This document shows positions 45,673 through 54,493 of a DNA stretch of 64,000 bases, piece by piece; the stretch's first letter is position 1, and the number at the start of each line of letters is the position of its first letter. A model generated the notes under the pieces. That model worked only from the letters and a program-made list of their open reading frames with translations. It was not told where the DNA came from and searched no databases. Origin of the DNA: CAVYOE01 sp963770155 (lineage in GTDB: Bacteria; Actinomycetota; Thermoleophilia; Solirubrobacterales; 70-9). The position numbers and the translations under genes are program-made. The stretch is taken from positions 310,001 to 374,000 of the forward strand of contig CAVYOE010000001.1 in NCBI GenBank assembly GCA_963770155.1, read 5' to 3'.

Positions 45673-47767
45673 TTGACCGACTTCCTCACCGACAACGGAA
45701 TCGCAGTAGCGGTCGTCTGCGCCGGCGCCGCCGTCCTCTACGGGGCGATCGTCACCTAGCTCCTGCTCGCGCAAGGATCCGGGCAACAAGAAGATGCAGG
45801 AGATCTCGGGCGCGATCCAGGAGGGCGCCCAGCGCCTACCTGACCCGGCAGTACACGATCATCGCCGGCGGTCGCGGTGGTGCTCGCGATCGCACTCGCG
45901 TTCCTTCAGAACGCCGCCACCGCGGTCGGCTTCGTCGTCGGGGGGATCGCTCTCGGGCGCCGCCGGCTTCATCGGCATGAGCCTCTCGGTCCGAGCCAAC
46001 GCCCGTGTCGCCAGGCTGCCCGCGGCGGCGTACCGCCGGCGCTCGACGTCGCCTTCAAGGGCGGCTCGGTCACCGGCCTGCTGGTCGTCGGACTCGCCCT
46101 GCTCGGCGTCGCCGGCTACTTCGGCGGCTCTGACCGTCTGGTTCGACGAGAGCGACAAGGAGGCAGTCGACGCCCTGATCGGCCTTGGCTTCGGCGGCTC
46201 CCTGATCTCCGTCTTCGCCCGGCTCGGCGGCGGCATCTTCACCAAGGCCGCCGACGTCGGTGCCGACCTGGTCGGCAAGATCGAGGCGGGAATCCCCGAG
46301 GACGACCCACGCAACCCGGCTGTGATCGCCGACAACGTCGGCGACAACGTCGGCGACTGCGCCGGGATGGCCGCCGACCTGTTCGAGACTTACGCCGTCA
46401 CCGCGGTCGCGGTGATGCTGCTCGGCGTTCTCTACTTCGATCCCGACGTCTCGCGCGAGGTTGCGCTCTATCCGCTCGTGATCGGCGGCGTCGCCATCCT
46501 CGCCTCGATCATCGGAGCGCTCGTCGTGCGGACCCGGTCGGACCGGGTCGAGGGGGCGCTTTACCAGGGCGTGATCACCTCGGCCGTGCTCTCGGCCGGC
46601 GGCCTTCTATCCGATCACCAAGTGGATGATGGAGGACCCGCTCGACTTCGGCGTCGGCGGCGACGGCGGCGCCGCGCTGGCGGCGGCCGGGCCGATCGGA
46701 TCTCTGGATCTGCTGCGCTGATCGGGCTCGGCGTGACCGCGTTCCTGTTCGTGCTCACCGACTTCTATACCTCGACCCGCTTCCGCCCGGTGAGGACGAT
46801 CGCCGAGGCCTCGGAGACAGGCCACGCGACAAACATCATCCAGGGGCTCGCGCAGGGCCTCCAATCGACCGCCGCACCGATCATTGTGATCGCGCTGGCG
46901 ATCTTCGGGGCCAACGAGCTCGCCGGGATCTACGGGATCGGTGTTGCGGTGATGGCGCAGCTCTCCCTCACCGGCCTGATCGTTGCCCTTGACGCCTTCG
47001 GACCTATCACCGACAACGCCGGCGGGATCGCGGAGATGGCAAAGCTGCCGAAGAAGGTCCGCAACATCACCGATCCGCTCGACGCGGTCGGAAACACGAC
47101 CAAGGCGGTGACCAAGGGATACGCGATCGGTTCGGCGGCGCTGGCTGCACTCGTGCTCTTCAACGCCTTCCTCGAGGAGCTGAAGGCGGAGGGCGACCCC
47201 GGCCAGACGTTCAACTTCGGCATCGCCGAGCCCGAGGTCCTGATCGGGCTCCTGCTGGGCGGGATGATGGTCTACCTGTTCGCCTCGCTCTCGATCGAGT
47301 CGGTCGGCCGCGCCGGCGGTCAGGTGGTGGAGGAGGTGCGGCGCCAGTTCCGCGAGAAGCCCGGAATCATGAAGGGCAGCGCCAAGCCGGATTACGGCCA
47401 GGCCGTGCGGATCGTGACCGCGACCGCACAGCGGGAGATGATCCTGCCGTCGCTGATCCCGATCGTGATTCCACTCGTGGTCGGCCTGATCTCCTACCAG
47501 GCCCTCGGCGGCCTCCTGATCGGGGTGATCGTGGTCGGCATCTTCATGGCGATCTCGATGACCGCCGGCGGCGGCGCCTGGGACAACGCGAAGAAATTGA
47601 TCGAGGACGGCGAATTCGGCGGAAAGGGCTCGGAGGCCCATGCCGCGGCAGTAACCGGCGACACGGTCGGCGACCCCTACAAGGACACCGCCGGCCCTGC
47701 GATCAACCCGATGATCAAGGTCGCCAACATCGTTGCGCTGCTGATCATTCCCATCGTCGCCCTCTGA
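45673..47767 (+). pseudogene. hppA: Membrane proton-translocating pyrophosphatase, 5' third frameshifted
   Basis: About 698 residues if repaired; couples pyrophosphate hydrolysis to H+ export. The start TTG 45673 gives MTDFLTDNGIAVAVVCAGAA, then a stop at 45757 through a frame change. Further shifts lie near 45835, 45870, 45945, 46010, 46130, 46600 and 46720; from about 46740 the frame is clean. Family motifs are present: EISGAIQEGAQ, GGGIFTKAADVGADLVGK, DNVGDNVGDCAGMAADLFE, FGPITDNAGG and GGAWDNAKKLIE. GNTTKAVTKGYAIGSAAL has Lys after NTT, the mark of the K+-independent class. About 15 membrane helices are expected. Confidence 0.9.
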
Positions 47768-47793
47768 GCAAGGCTCTAAGTTGTGCCTAGCTG

Positions 47794-49722
47794 ATGGCTA
47801 GGCGGATTCCACGGGACGAGTCGCTCTCCCGGGTCCACGGGACGGGCGCCCTGTTTGCGGCTGCATACGGCAACGTCGGATCGTCGATTTACTACGCGCT
47901 CGGGGTGGTGGCGCTCTACGCGCTCGGGCTGACGCCGGTCACCTTCCTGATCGCAGGGCTGATCTTCGCCTTCACCGCGGCGACCTACGCTGAGGCGACG
48001 GTCCGCTACCCCGAGGCGGGCGGGTCCTCGAGCTTCGCCCGCCACGCTTTCAACGAGCTGGTCAGCTTCTTCGCGGCCTGGGGACAGATGCTCACCTACG
48101 TCATCACGGTGGCGATCTCGGCCTTCTTCGTGCCGCACTACCTCGCGGTCTTCTGGGAGCCACTCGGGCACGGGCCCGGCGACGTGATCGGGGCGATCAT
48201 CTTGATCGCCGGGCTGGCGGCGCTCAACATCAAGGGGACCGAGGAGTCCGCACGACTCAACATCGTGCTCGCGATCGCCGACCTCGCCACCCAGGTGGTT
48301 CTGGTCGGGATCGGGTTGGTGCTGGTACTCGATCCCGCGCTCCTGGTCGACCAAATCGATCTCGGAGTGGCACCGACCTGGAACGACTTCCTGCTGGGAA
48401 TCGCGGTCGGCATGATCGCCTACACGGGGATCGAGACGATCTCGAACATGGCCGAGGAGGCACGGGACGCACACAAGACAATCCCGCGCGGGGTCGGCCT
48501 GGTGGTGCTGGCGGTGATCGGCCTCTACGCGCTGTTGCCGATCATCGCGCTCTCGGCGATGCCGGTGACCGGTTCTGGGGGCGAGTTCACCACCGAGCTC
48601 GCGACGACCTACGCCGACGATCCGGTGCTCGGGATCGTCGAGAACCTGGGGTTGGCAGCGGGCCTGACCGACGTGCTCCGCGTCTACGTCGGCGTGCTCG
48701 CGGCGGTGATCCTCCTGATCGCCACCAATGCGGCGCTGATCGGGGTTTCGCGGCTCACCTACTCGATGGGGCAGCACCGGCAGCTGCCCGAGGTGCTGCG
48801 GCAGATTCACCCGACCCTGCGGACACCCTACGTGGCCATTCTCGTGTTCTCGGGGATCGCGGTGCTGACGGTGATTCCCGGCGAAACCGAGTTCCTGGCG
48901 ACGATGTACTCGTTCGGCGCGATGCTCTCGTTCACGATCGCGCACGCCTCGGTGATCTGGTTACGGCGCAAGCCCGAGGAAGAGGAAAAGGGCGAGGACG
49001 GGAAACCGGTGAAGAAATGGAAGGCGCCAGTGAACATCCCGATTCGAGGAGTCTCTGTCCCGGTGACTGCAATTCTCGGCGGCCTCGGCACCGGCGGTGC
49101 ATTCATCGTCGTCATGGCCCTGGATCCGACCACGCTCGCGGTCGGCGGCGGTTGGATGGTGTTCGGGCTCGTCCTCTATCTCGTCTACCGGCGCATGAGA
49201 GGACTGCCGGTGACCGAGACCGTCAAGGTCGAGCTGCTCGAGCCGACCGGGGGCGCGGAGGTGGAGTACGAGAGCGTTCTGGTGGCCTTCGACGAGCGCG
49301 ATGAGTTTTCCCGCGAAGCGGTGGCGACCGCGGTGAAGCTCGCTTCCAACAAGCGTCGGGGTATCCACGTGGTCTCGGTGGTGACGGTCCCGACGCATCT
49401 GCCGCTCGACGCGGAGCTGCCTGAACAGGAGGGCCAGGCCCAGTCGCGGATAGAGCGGGCCAAGCTGATCGGAGGGCTGCGGGTAACGGGGCATATTCAC
49501 CGAGCCCGGCCGAACCAGGCCGGCCATTCGCTCGCCGAGGAGGCGCGGTTGACGAAGGCGACGGCGATGGTGATGACCCTTCCCTACCGCGACGGAACTC
49601 CGCTCTACGGCAAGACCTTGCAGACGGTGCTGGCAGAGCGGCCGTGCCGGGTGATCGTGGTCGGCGAGCCCGGGGCGGTCCACGGCGGCCTCTCGGTTCG
49701 ATTGAAGAAGGCGCAGGCGTGA
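47794..49722 (+). CDS. APC-superfamily permease with C-terminal universal-stress-like domain (first copy)
   Basis: 642 residues. Residues about 20-465 have some 12 membrane helices of the APC fold; GNVGSSIYYALGVVALYALG is the unwound TM1, and the loop MAEEARDAHKTIPRG matches the AEE-x-P-x-x-IPR motif of APC permeases. From about 489 on comes a cytoplasmic USP-like domain (VLVAFDERDEFSREAVATAV) whose Gly-rich nucleotide loop is absent. Followed at once by a small membrane gene, a second permease and two TrkA genes. In M. tuberculosis Rv2690c (permease) adjoins ceoB/ceoC, so potassium uptake in the manner of KimA is as likely as amino-acid transport. Confidence 0.88.
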   Translation: MARRIPRDESLSRVHGTGALFAAAYGNVGSSIYYALGVVALYALGLTPVTFLIAGLIFAFTAATYAEATVRYPEAGGSSSFARHAFNELVSFFAAWGQMLTYVITVAISAFFVPHYLAVFWEPLGHGPGDVIGAIILIAGLAALNIKGTEESARLNIVLAIADLATQVVLVGIGLVLVLDPALLVDQIDLGVAPTWNDFLLGIAVGMIAYTGIETISNMAEEARDAHKTIPRGVGLVVLAVIGLYALLPIIALSAMPVTGSGGEFTTELATTYADDPVLGIVENLGLAAGLTDVLRVYVGVLAAVILLIATNAALIGVSRLTYSMGQHRQLPEVLRQIHPTLRTPYVAILVFSGIAVLTVIPGETEFLATMYSFGAMLSFTIAHASVIWLRRKPEEEEKGEDGKPVKKWKAPVNIPIRGVSVPVTAILGGLGTGGAFIVVMALDPTTLAVGGGWMVFGLVLYLVYRRMRGLPVTETVKVELLEPTGGAEVEYESVLVAFDERDEFSREAVATAVKLASNKRRGIHVVSVVTVPTHLPLDAELPEQEGQAQSRIERAKLIGGLRVTGHIHRARPNQAGHSLAEEARLTKATAMVMTLPYRDGTPLYGKTLQTVLAERPCRVIVVGEPGAVHGGLSVRLKKAQA

Positions 49723-49910
49723 AACGCAACGGAGTTGACGAGCTCTACGCCGGGGCGGTGCGTGTGTTCGCCTCTTTGATCATCATCTTCGGCGTGGCGA
49801 TCCTGGTGTCGACCCTGGTGCGAGGCGGTGGGCCGTTCTCGGTCGGCGTCGTGCTCGGACTCGGTTTCGTGGCGCTCGGCGCCGCAAGGCTCTACCTGGC
49901 ACTGCGTTGA
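49719..49910 (+). CDS. Small two-span membrane protein between the permeases
   Basis: 63 residues: a short polar start (VKRNGVDELYAGAVRVFA), two hydrophobic spans (SLIIIFGVAILVSTLV and SVGVVLGLGFVALGAARLYL) joined by RGGGPFS. GTG 49719 overlaps the first permease stop (GTGA) and the stop overlaps the second permease start (TTGA), so it is tightly coupled to both. It could be an accessory subunit; I recognise no family. Confidence 0.75.
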   Translation: MKRNGVDELYAGAVRVFASLIIIFGVAILVSTLVRGGGPFSVGVVLGLGFVALGAARLYLALR

Positions 49911-51838
49911 ACAGACGGCTCGGGGTCCCGTTCCTGTTCGCGATCGTCTATTCGGCGGTCGGGTTCTCCATCTACTTCTCGATCGGGGTGGTGGCTGATC
50001 GCGGTCTCGGACTGACTCCGCTGCTGTTCCTCATTGCCGGCGCGTTGTTCGCGCTGACGACACTCACCTATGTCGAGGGCGGGTCGATGTTCCTCGAGCG
50101 CGGCGGTTCCGCGACCTTGGCCCGTCATGCCTTCAACGAGCTCACATCTTTCATCGCGGGGTGGGCGATCCTGATCGATTACCTGATCGTGATCGCCCTT
50201 GCCGCGGTCACCGTGCCTCATTACCTGGCCCCGGTCTCGGGCTCGTTGGACAGCGGGGCACCTGAGCTGATCATCGCGGGGGCCGTGATTGCACTGGTGG
50301 CGCTCCTGAACGTCATTGGCTTCACGGGCACAACGCGTGCGGGTTGGCTCGTCCTGCTCGCGCTTGCCGACCTCGTCCTCCAGGTCGTCGTGATCGTGGT
50401 CGGCCTGATCGTCGTCTTCGATCCCGGCCTGCTGACTGCCGAGGTCGAACTCTTTTCATCACCGTCAGCCAGCGACGTCATCTACGCGGCTGTCGTGGCG
50501 ACGATCGCCTTTGCCGGGATAGAGGCGGCCTCAGATCTGGCCCCGGATCTCGAGTGGGAGATCGGGGACCTGCGACGGGTGATCTCGGCCGGGGCGGTGG
50601 TCGTGCCCCTCCTGTACGCGGGGATGGCCTGCGTCGCACTGATGGCGGTGCCGGTCGTCGCGGGGCCGGGCGGGCCCGAGACGGAGCTCGGCGGGGCCTT
50701 GATCGAGAACCCGGTCCTGGGGGTGGTGGCCGCATACGAGCCGGAATGGGTGGCCGACCTCTTGCGATGGGCCGTGGTCGCGGTAGCCGTTCCGGTGCTT
50801 GTGCTGGCGGCGAACACGGCGATGCTCGGCCTCTCCAGGCACACATACGTGTTGGCCACCAATCGCCAGATCCCAAGCTGGCTCGGCCGGCTCGCCGGCG
50901 CCCAAGCAACACCGGTGGTTGCGATCGTGATCGCAGCGGCCCTCGCCTTCGGGCTGGCCATCCCTGGCGATGTTCGATTCCTTGCCGGGATCTATGCCTT
51001 CGGTGCGACCCTCGCGATCGGGATCGCCCATCTCTCGATCATCCGGCTGCGGATGACAGAGCCCGAGCGCCGTCGGCCCTATCGCATGCCGTTCAATCTC
51101 CGCATCGGAGGCACGGATTGGCCGCTGCCGGCGATCGTCGGTGCCACCGTCGCAGCCCTTGCCTGGGTCAGCGTCGTGCTCTTGCACGAGGCTGCGGTGT
51201 ATGTGAGCGGGGGCTGGATGCTGTTCGGCCTGGTCGCCTACTTCATCTATCGCAGGCTGGTCGAGGGCACTTCGCTGACAAGACGTGTGACGGTGCCGCC
51301 GGAGGCGCTCGCCAAGGAGACGGTGCAAGTCGAATACGGGCGGATCCTGGTTCCGCTGTTCGGCACGAAGCTCGACGACGACATCATCGCGACGGCAGGC
51401 CGCCTCGCCAGTACCGAGGGCAAGTTGGGACAGAAGGCCCCGAGGCTCGAAGTGATCTATGTCGCCGAGCTGCCGCTGACGGTGCCGCTCGACTCCCAGA
51501 TTCCCGAGGACGTCCGTGGGAAGGCCGAACCGGCCCTCCAGCGGGCCCGGGAGCTCGGGGAGGAGTACGAAACCGTCGAGGTGCACACCGAGCTCGTGCC
51601 CGCCCGCTCGACTGGAGCAGGAATCGTGGAACGGGCCCGCAAGAGCGGGGCTGAGGTGATCATCATGGGCGGCGAGCCACCCACCAAGGTCAGGGGCGGG
51701 GCAATACTTGGTGGCATCGGCGCAGCGCGGCCGGCGGAGGTTGGGCGTGTGACGGAGTACGTGCTGCAAAAGGCGCCATGCAGAGTGCTCCTCACGGCAC
51801 CGCCTGAAGAGGTGGTCGAGTCGGCGGACCTTGAGTAG
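49907..51838 (+). CDS. APC-superfamily permease with C-terminal universal-stress-like domain (second copy)
   Basis: 643 residues from TTG 49907. About 12 helices (1-460), starting FLFAIVYSAVGFSIYFSIGV, then a USP-like domain from about 478 (GRILVPLFGTKLDDDIIATA; AEVIIMGGEPPTKVRG; GRVTEYVLQKAPCRVLL). It is a diverged sister of the first permease with the same length and layout. The AEE-type loop has become APDLEWEIGDLRRV, so the usual APC motif is lost and the substrate may differ. Two unequal copies could form a heteromer or have divided roles. Directly precedes the TrkA genes. Confidence 0.88.
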   Translation: MNRRLGVPFLFAIVYSAVGFSIYFSIGVVADRGLGLTPLLFLIAGALFALTTLTYVEGGSMFLERGGSATLARHAFNELTSFIAGWAILIDYLIVIALAAVTVPHYLAPVSGSLDSGAPELIIAGAVIALVALLNVIGFTGTTRAGWLVLLALADLVLQVVVIVVGLIVVFDPGLLTAEVELFSSPSASDVIYAAVVATIAFAGIEAASDLAPDLEWEIGDLRRVISAGAVVVPLLYAGMACVALMAVPVVAGPGGPETELGGALIENPVLGVVAAYEPEWVADLLRWAVVAVAVPVLVLAANTAMLGLSRHTYVLATNRQIPSWLGRLAGAQATPVVAIVIAAALAFGLAIPGDVRFLAGIYAFGATLAIGIAHLSIIRLRMTEPERRRPYRMPFNLRIGGTDWPLPAIVGATVAALAWVSVVLLHEAAVYVSGGWMLFGLVAYFIYRRLVEGTSLTRRVTVPPEALAKETVQVEYGRILVPLFGTKLDDDIIATAGRLASTEGKLGQKAPRLEVIYVAELPLTVPLDSQIPEDVRGKAEPALQRARELGEEYETVEVHTELVPARSTGAGIVERARKSGAEVIIMGGEPPTKVRGGAILGGIGAARPAEVGRVTEYVLQKAPCRVLLTAPPEEVVESADLE

Positions 51839-51934
51839 TTCTAGCGGGGGCCGCCTCGAACAGCCGGGGCGGGGCATTTCAGCTCAGCCGATCCCGGATT
51901 ACCGGGCACGGGACGCGGCTAGTATCCGGGCACG

Positions 51935-52405
51935 ATGTTTGTTCTGATCGTGGGTTGCGGGCGCGTCGGATCCTCCGTTGCGCGCACCATGTTGAAAGAG
52001 GGCCATGAGGTCTCGTGCCTCGATGAAGACCCCGAGGCGCACGCCCGGCTCGAGGTCGGGATGGACCAGGGCTGGGAGGATTCGGGCGGCAGCTTCACCG
52101 TCGGTGCCGGGCTCGAGGTAGACGCGCTGGTGGCGGCTGGAATCGAGCGGGCCGATGCCTTCATCGCCTCCACCGACGGCGACAACACCAACATCATCAT
52201 CTCCCAGATCGCCAAGGACCGGTTCAAGGTTCCGACCGTGATCGCCCGGATCCTCGACCCGCTTCGGGCCAAGTGGTACGCCGAGCAGGGGATGCAGACG
52301 ATCTGCCCGACCAAGGTGGCGATCGAAATGCTCGAGGACGAGGTCCGGGCTGCGGCCGGCAACGGAGCCGCGGCCTCCGGAGACGGCGCCGCCAAACCTG
52401 CCTGA
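51935..52405 (+). CDS. TrkA-N (RCK) potassium uptake regulator, short form
   Basis: 156 residues: one RCK-N Rossmann domain with nucleotide loop LIVGCGRVGSSVARTML, acid residue LDEDPEA after strand 2, and IASTDGDNTNIIISQIA. It lacks the usual C-terminal TrkA-C domain and ends in an Ala/Gly-rich tail. It corresponds in position to CeoB of M. tuberculosis. Such subunits bind NAD(H) or ATP and gate a potassium transporter. ATG 51935 is preceded by TAGTAT at 9 nt, so this may be a separate transcription unit from the permeases. The stop overlaps the next ATG (TGATG). Confidence 0.9.
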   Translation: MFVLIVGCGRVGSSVARTMLKEGHEVSCLDEDPEAHARLEVGMDQGWEDSGGSFTVGAGLEVDALVAAGIERADAFIASTDGDNTNIIISQIAKDRFKVPTVIARILDPLRAKWYAEQGMQTICPTKVAIEMLEDEVRAAAGNGAAASGDGAAKPA

Positions 52406-53088
52406 TGGCCGAGAAGAAGCTCTACATCATCATCGTCGGTGCCGGCAAGGTCGGCTGGAACCTGGCCCGCGAGCTGCTCGAAAAGGACCACGAGGTGACC
52501 CTGATCGAGGAAAACCGTGACCGCTTCGCGACGGTTGAACAGGAGCTCGAGCACAACATCCAGTACGGCGATGCGTCGGAGCTCTGGGTCTTGGAACGAG
52601 CCGGGATCTCGCGCGCCGACATGGTGATCGCAGTCACCGGCGATGACGAGGACAACATGCTGATCTGCCAGGTGGCGCGGGAGAAGTACCTGGTCGACCA
52701 GATCATCGCCCGCGTCAACAACCCGCGCAACCGCGAATGGTTCGAGCTGCTCGAGGTCAAGCCGTTCGTTTCGGCGACTGACCTGATCCTGCGGTTGATC
52801 GAGCACGAGGTGCCCGAGTACGGTCTGGTTCACCTGCTCGACCTGCAGGAGGAGCGCCTCGAGATCATCGAGATGCAGCTCGGGCCGGAGTCGCCGGCGG
52901 CCGGCCAGAAGGTGGGGGACCTGGCCATGCCCGAGGGCAGCCTCCTGATCTCGGTGTTGCGCGAGGGCAAGGGCTTCGTGCCCGGGCCGGACACGGTGCT
53001 CGAGGCCGAGGACGAGGTGTTGGCGGTCCTCGATCCGGGGCTCGAGGAAAACCTGAAGGCTTTCTTCGCTCCCGATGGCAAAGGTTGA
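52405..53088 (+). CDS. TrkA family potassium uptake regulator with TrkA-C domain
   Basis: 227 residues with the complete RCK layout: RCK-N (IIIVGAGKVGWNLARELLEK, VTLIEENRDRF, VIAVTGDDEDNMLICQVARE) at 1-140, then TrkA-C (LEIIEMQLGPESPAAGQKVG ... LLISVLREGKGFVPGPDTVL) at 150-220. This is the likely CeoC counterpart and pairs with the short TrkA before it. The gating target is presumably one or both APC permeases, since no TrkH/KtrB pore gene is seen. Overlaps the next gene by 14 nt. Confidence 0.93.
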   Translation: MAEKKLYIIIVGAGKVGWNLARELLEKDHEVTLIEENRDRFATVEQELEHNIQYGDASELWVLERAGISRADMVIAVTGDDEDNMLICQVAREKYLVDQIIARVNNPRNREWFELLEVKPFVSATDLILRLIEHEVPEYGLVHLLDLQEERLEIIEMQLGPESPAAGQKVGDLAMPEGSLLISVLREGKGFVPGPDTVLEAEDEVLAVLDPGLEENLKAFFAPDGKG

Positions 53089-54310
53089 GTACCTGCTGAT
53101 CGGCGGCGGCATGGCCTCGGGCCACTGTGCCGCGGAGCTGCGCAAGAAGGGGGCGGAGGGGACGGTGGTGGTCGTCGGGCGGGAGCCCGAGCCGCCGTAT
53201 GAGCGCCCGCCGCTCTCCAAGGACTACCTGCGTGGAGAGTCGAAGCGGGAGGACGCCTATGTGAACTCGCCCGAGTGGTACGAGGAGAACGAGGTCGAGC
53301 TGCGCACCGGGACCAACGTGATGGCGCTCGATCCGGAGGGGCGGACGGCGAAGCTTCAGGGTGGAGACGAGGTCTCGTTCGAGAAGGCGCTGCTCGCCAC
53401 CGGGGCCAACGTCAACATCCTCCGGGTCGACGGCGCCAACCTGGACGGGATCCACTATCTGCGGGCGTTCGGCAACTCCGAGGGAATTCGCGACGCCGCG
53501 GCCGGCGCCAACCGCGTCGTGCTGATCGGCGGCAGTTACATCGGTTGCGAGGTGGCCGCTTCCCTGAAGGCCGGAGGAACGGACTGCGCCATCGTGATGA
53601 TGGAGCCGGTGGCGCTGTCGACCGGATTCGGGGAAGAGGTCGGGCGCTACTTCCATGACCTGCTCGAGTCGAAGGGGATCGAGATCCATGGCGGCGAGAA
53701 GCTGCAGGGGTTCGAGGGCGACGGCACGGTCGAGGCGGTGGTGACCGAGAGCGGCAAGCGGATCGAGGGCGACGCGGTTGTCGTCGGCGCCGGGGTAAAG
53801 CCCGACGTGATGGTGGCCAAGAAGGCCGGGCTCGAGGTCGACGACGGGATCATCTGCGACTCGACTCTGCAGACTTCGGTGGAGGGGATCTACGCCGCCG
53901 GTGACGTCTGCTCCTACGACAGCAAGATCCACGGACGGCGGCTGCGGGTCGAGCACTGGGACGTGGCCATGCAGCAGGGGATGCACGCCGCCAAGGGACT
54001 GATGGGGGAGAGCGAGGCGTACGAGGTGGTGCCGTACTTCTTCAGTGATCTGGCCGATTGGGCCAGCTTCGAGTACGTCGGCCCCGCACAAGATTGGGAC
54101 GAGGTCGTCTGGCGCGGCGAACGCGATTCGGGCGAATTCAGCGCCTGGTACCTCAAGGGCGGCAAGGTCGCCGGCTGCCTCTCGGTCGAACGCTCCGAGG
54201 ACCTCGGTCACGCCCGTCAGTTCCTGGCCGAAGGCACCGACGTTTCGGGATCGAAGGACGCGATCGCGGATCCCGACAGCGACCTTGATTCGCTCGGAGA
54301 GGGAAGCTAG
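53075..54310 (+). CDS. FAD-dependent NAD(P)H oxidoreductase (ferredoxin-reductase/AIF type)
   Basis: 411 residues. Two dinucleotide domains: FAD loop LLIGGGMASGHCAAELRKKG and NAD loop VVLIGGSYIGCEVAASLKAG, second FAD motif VEGIYAAGDVCSY, plus PPLSKDYLRG as in ferredoxin reductases and apoptosis-inducing-factor-like enzymes. The C-terminal reductase domain starts near 320. The electron acceptor is unknown; no ferredoxin or rubredoxin gene is adjacent. It starts inside the end of trkA 2, an odd link of redox enzyme with ion transport that could report NAD(P)H state. Confidence 0.9.
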   Translation: MAKVEYLLIGGGMASGHCAAELRKKGAEGTVVVVGREPEPPYERPPLSKDYLRGESKREDAYVNSPEWYEENEVELRTGTNVMALDPEGRTAKLQGGDEVSFEKALLATGANVNILRVDGANLDGIHYLRAFGNSEGIRDAAAGANRVVLIGGSYIGCEVAASLKAGGTDCAIVMMEPVALSTGFGEEVGRYFHDLLESKGIEIHGGEKLQGFEGDGTVEAVVTESGKRIEGDAVVVGAGVKPDVMVAKKAGLEVDDGIICDSTLQTSVEGIYAAGDVCSYDSKIHGRRLRVEHWDVAMQQGMHAAKGLMGESEAYEVVPYFFSDLADWASFEYVGPAQDWDEVVWRGERDSGEFSAWYLKGGKVAGCLSVERSEDLGHARQFLAEGTDVSGSKDAIADPDSDLDSLGEGS

Positions 54311-54318
54311 GCCCTAGC

Positions 54319-54324
54319 TATATT
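54319..54324 (+). promoter_or_regulatory. -10-like element upstream of tRNA-Gln
   Basis: TATATT, an unusually AT-rich hexamer here, 29 nt before the mature tRNA 5' end, which allows a short leader removed by RNase P. No -35 is clear. Confidence 0.45.
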
Positions 54325-54353
54325 GAGCCGGTGCCACTCGGTCGAGTGCACGA

Positions 54354-54425
54354 TGCGGGCTGGTGTAATTGGTAACACGTGCGCCTCTGGAGCGTAAATT
54401 TGGGGTTCGAGTCCCTGGCCCGCAG
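54354..54425 (+). tRNA. tRNA-Gln (CUG)
   Basis: A 72-nt cloverleaf: acceptor TGCGGGC pairs with GCCCGCA, D-stem GTGT/ACAC, anticodon stem TGCGC/GCGTA with loop CTCTGGA (anticodon CTG), T-stem TGGGG/CCCTG with loop TTCGAGT. U1-A72 and discriminator G73 agree with glutamine identity. The 3' CCA is not encoded. It stands alone between the reductase and a lipoprotein gene. Confidence 0.95.
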
Positions 54426-54493
54426 TTAAAGGACCCTCCTGGCGGCTGGCGCGGAACAGGGGTCGGAGGCGGGTTTGCTACCTTCCCCGCCCG

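Noticed and set aside
43050..46740. True pseudogene decay of core genes
   Set aside because: All motifs and gene junctions survive and only small indels occur, so consensus error explains it better; kept as a quality warning.
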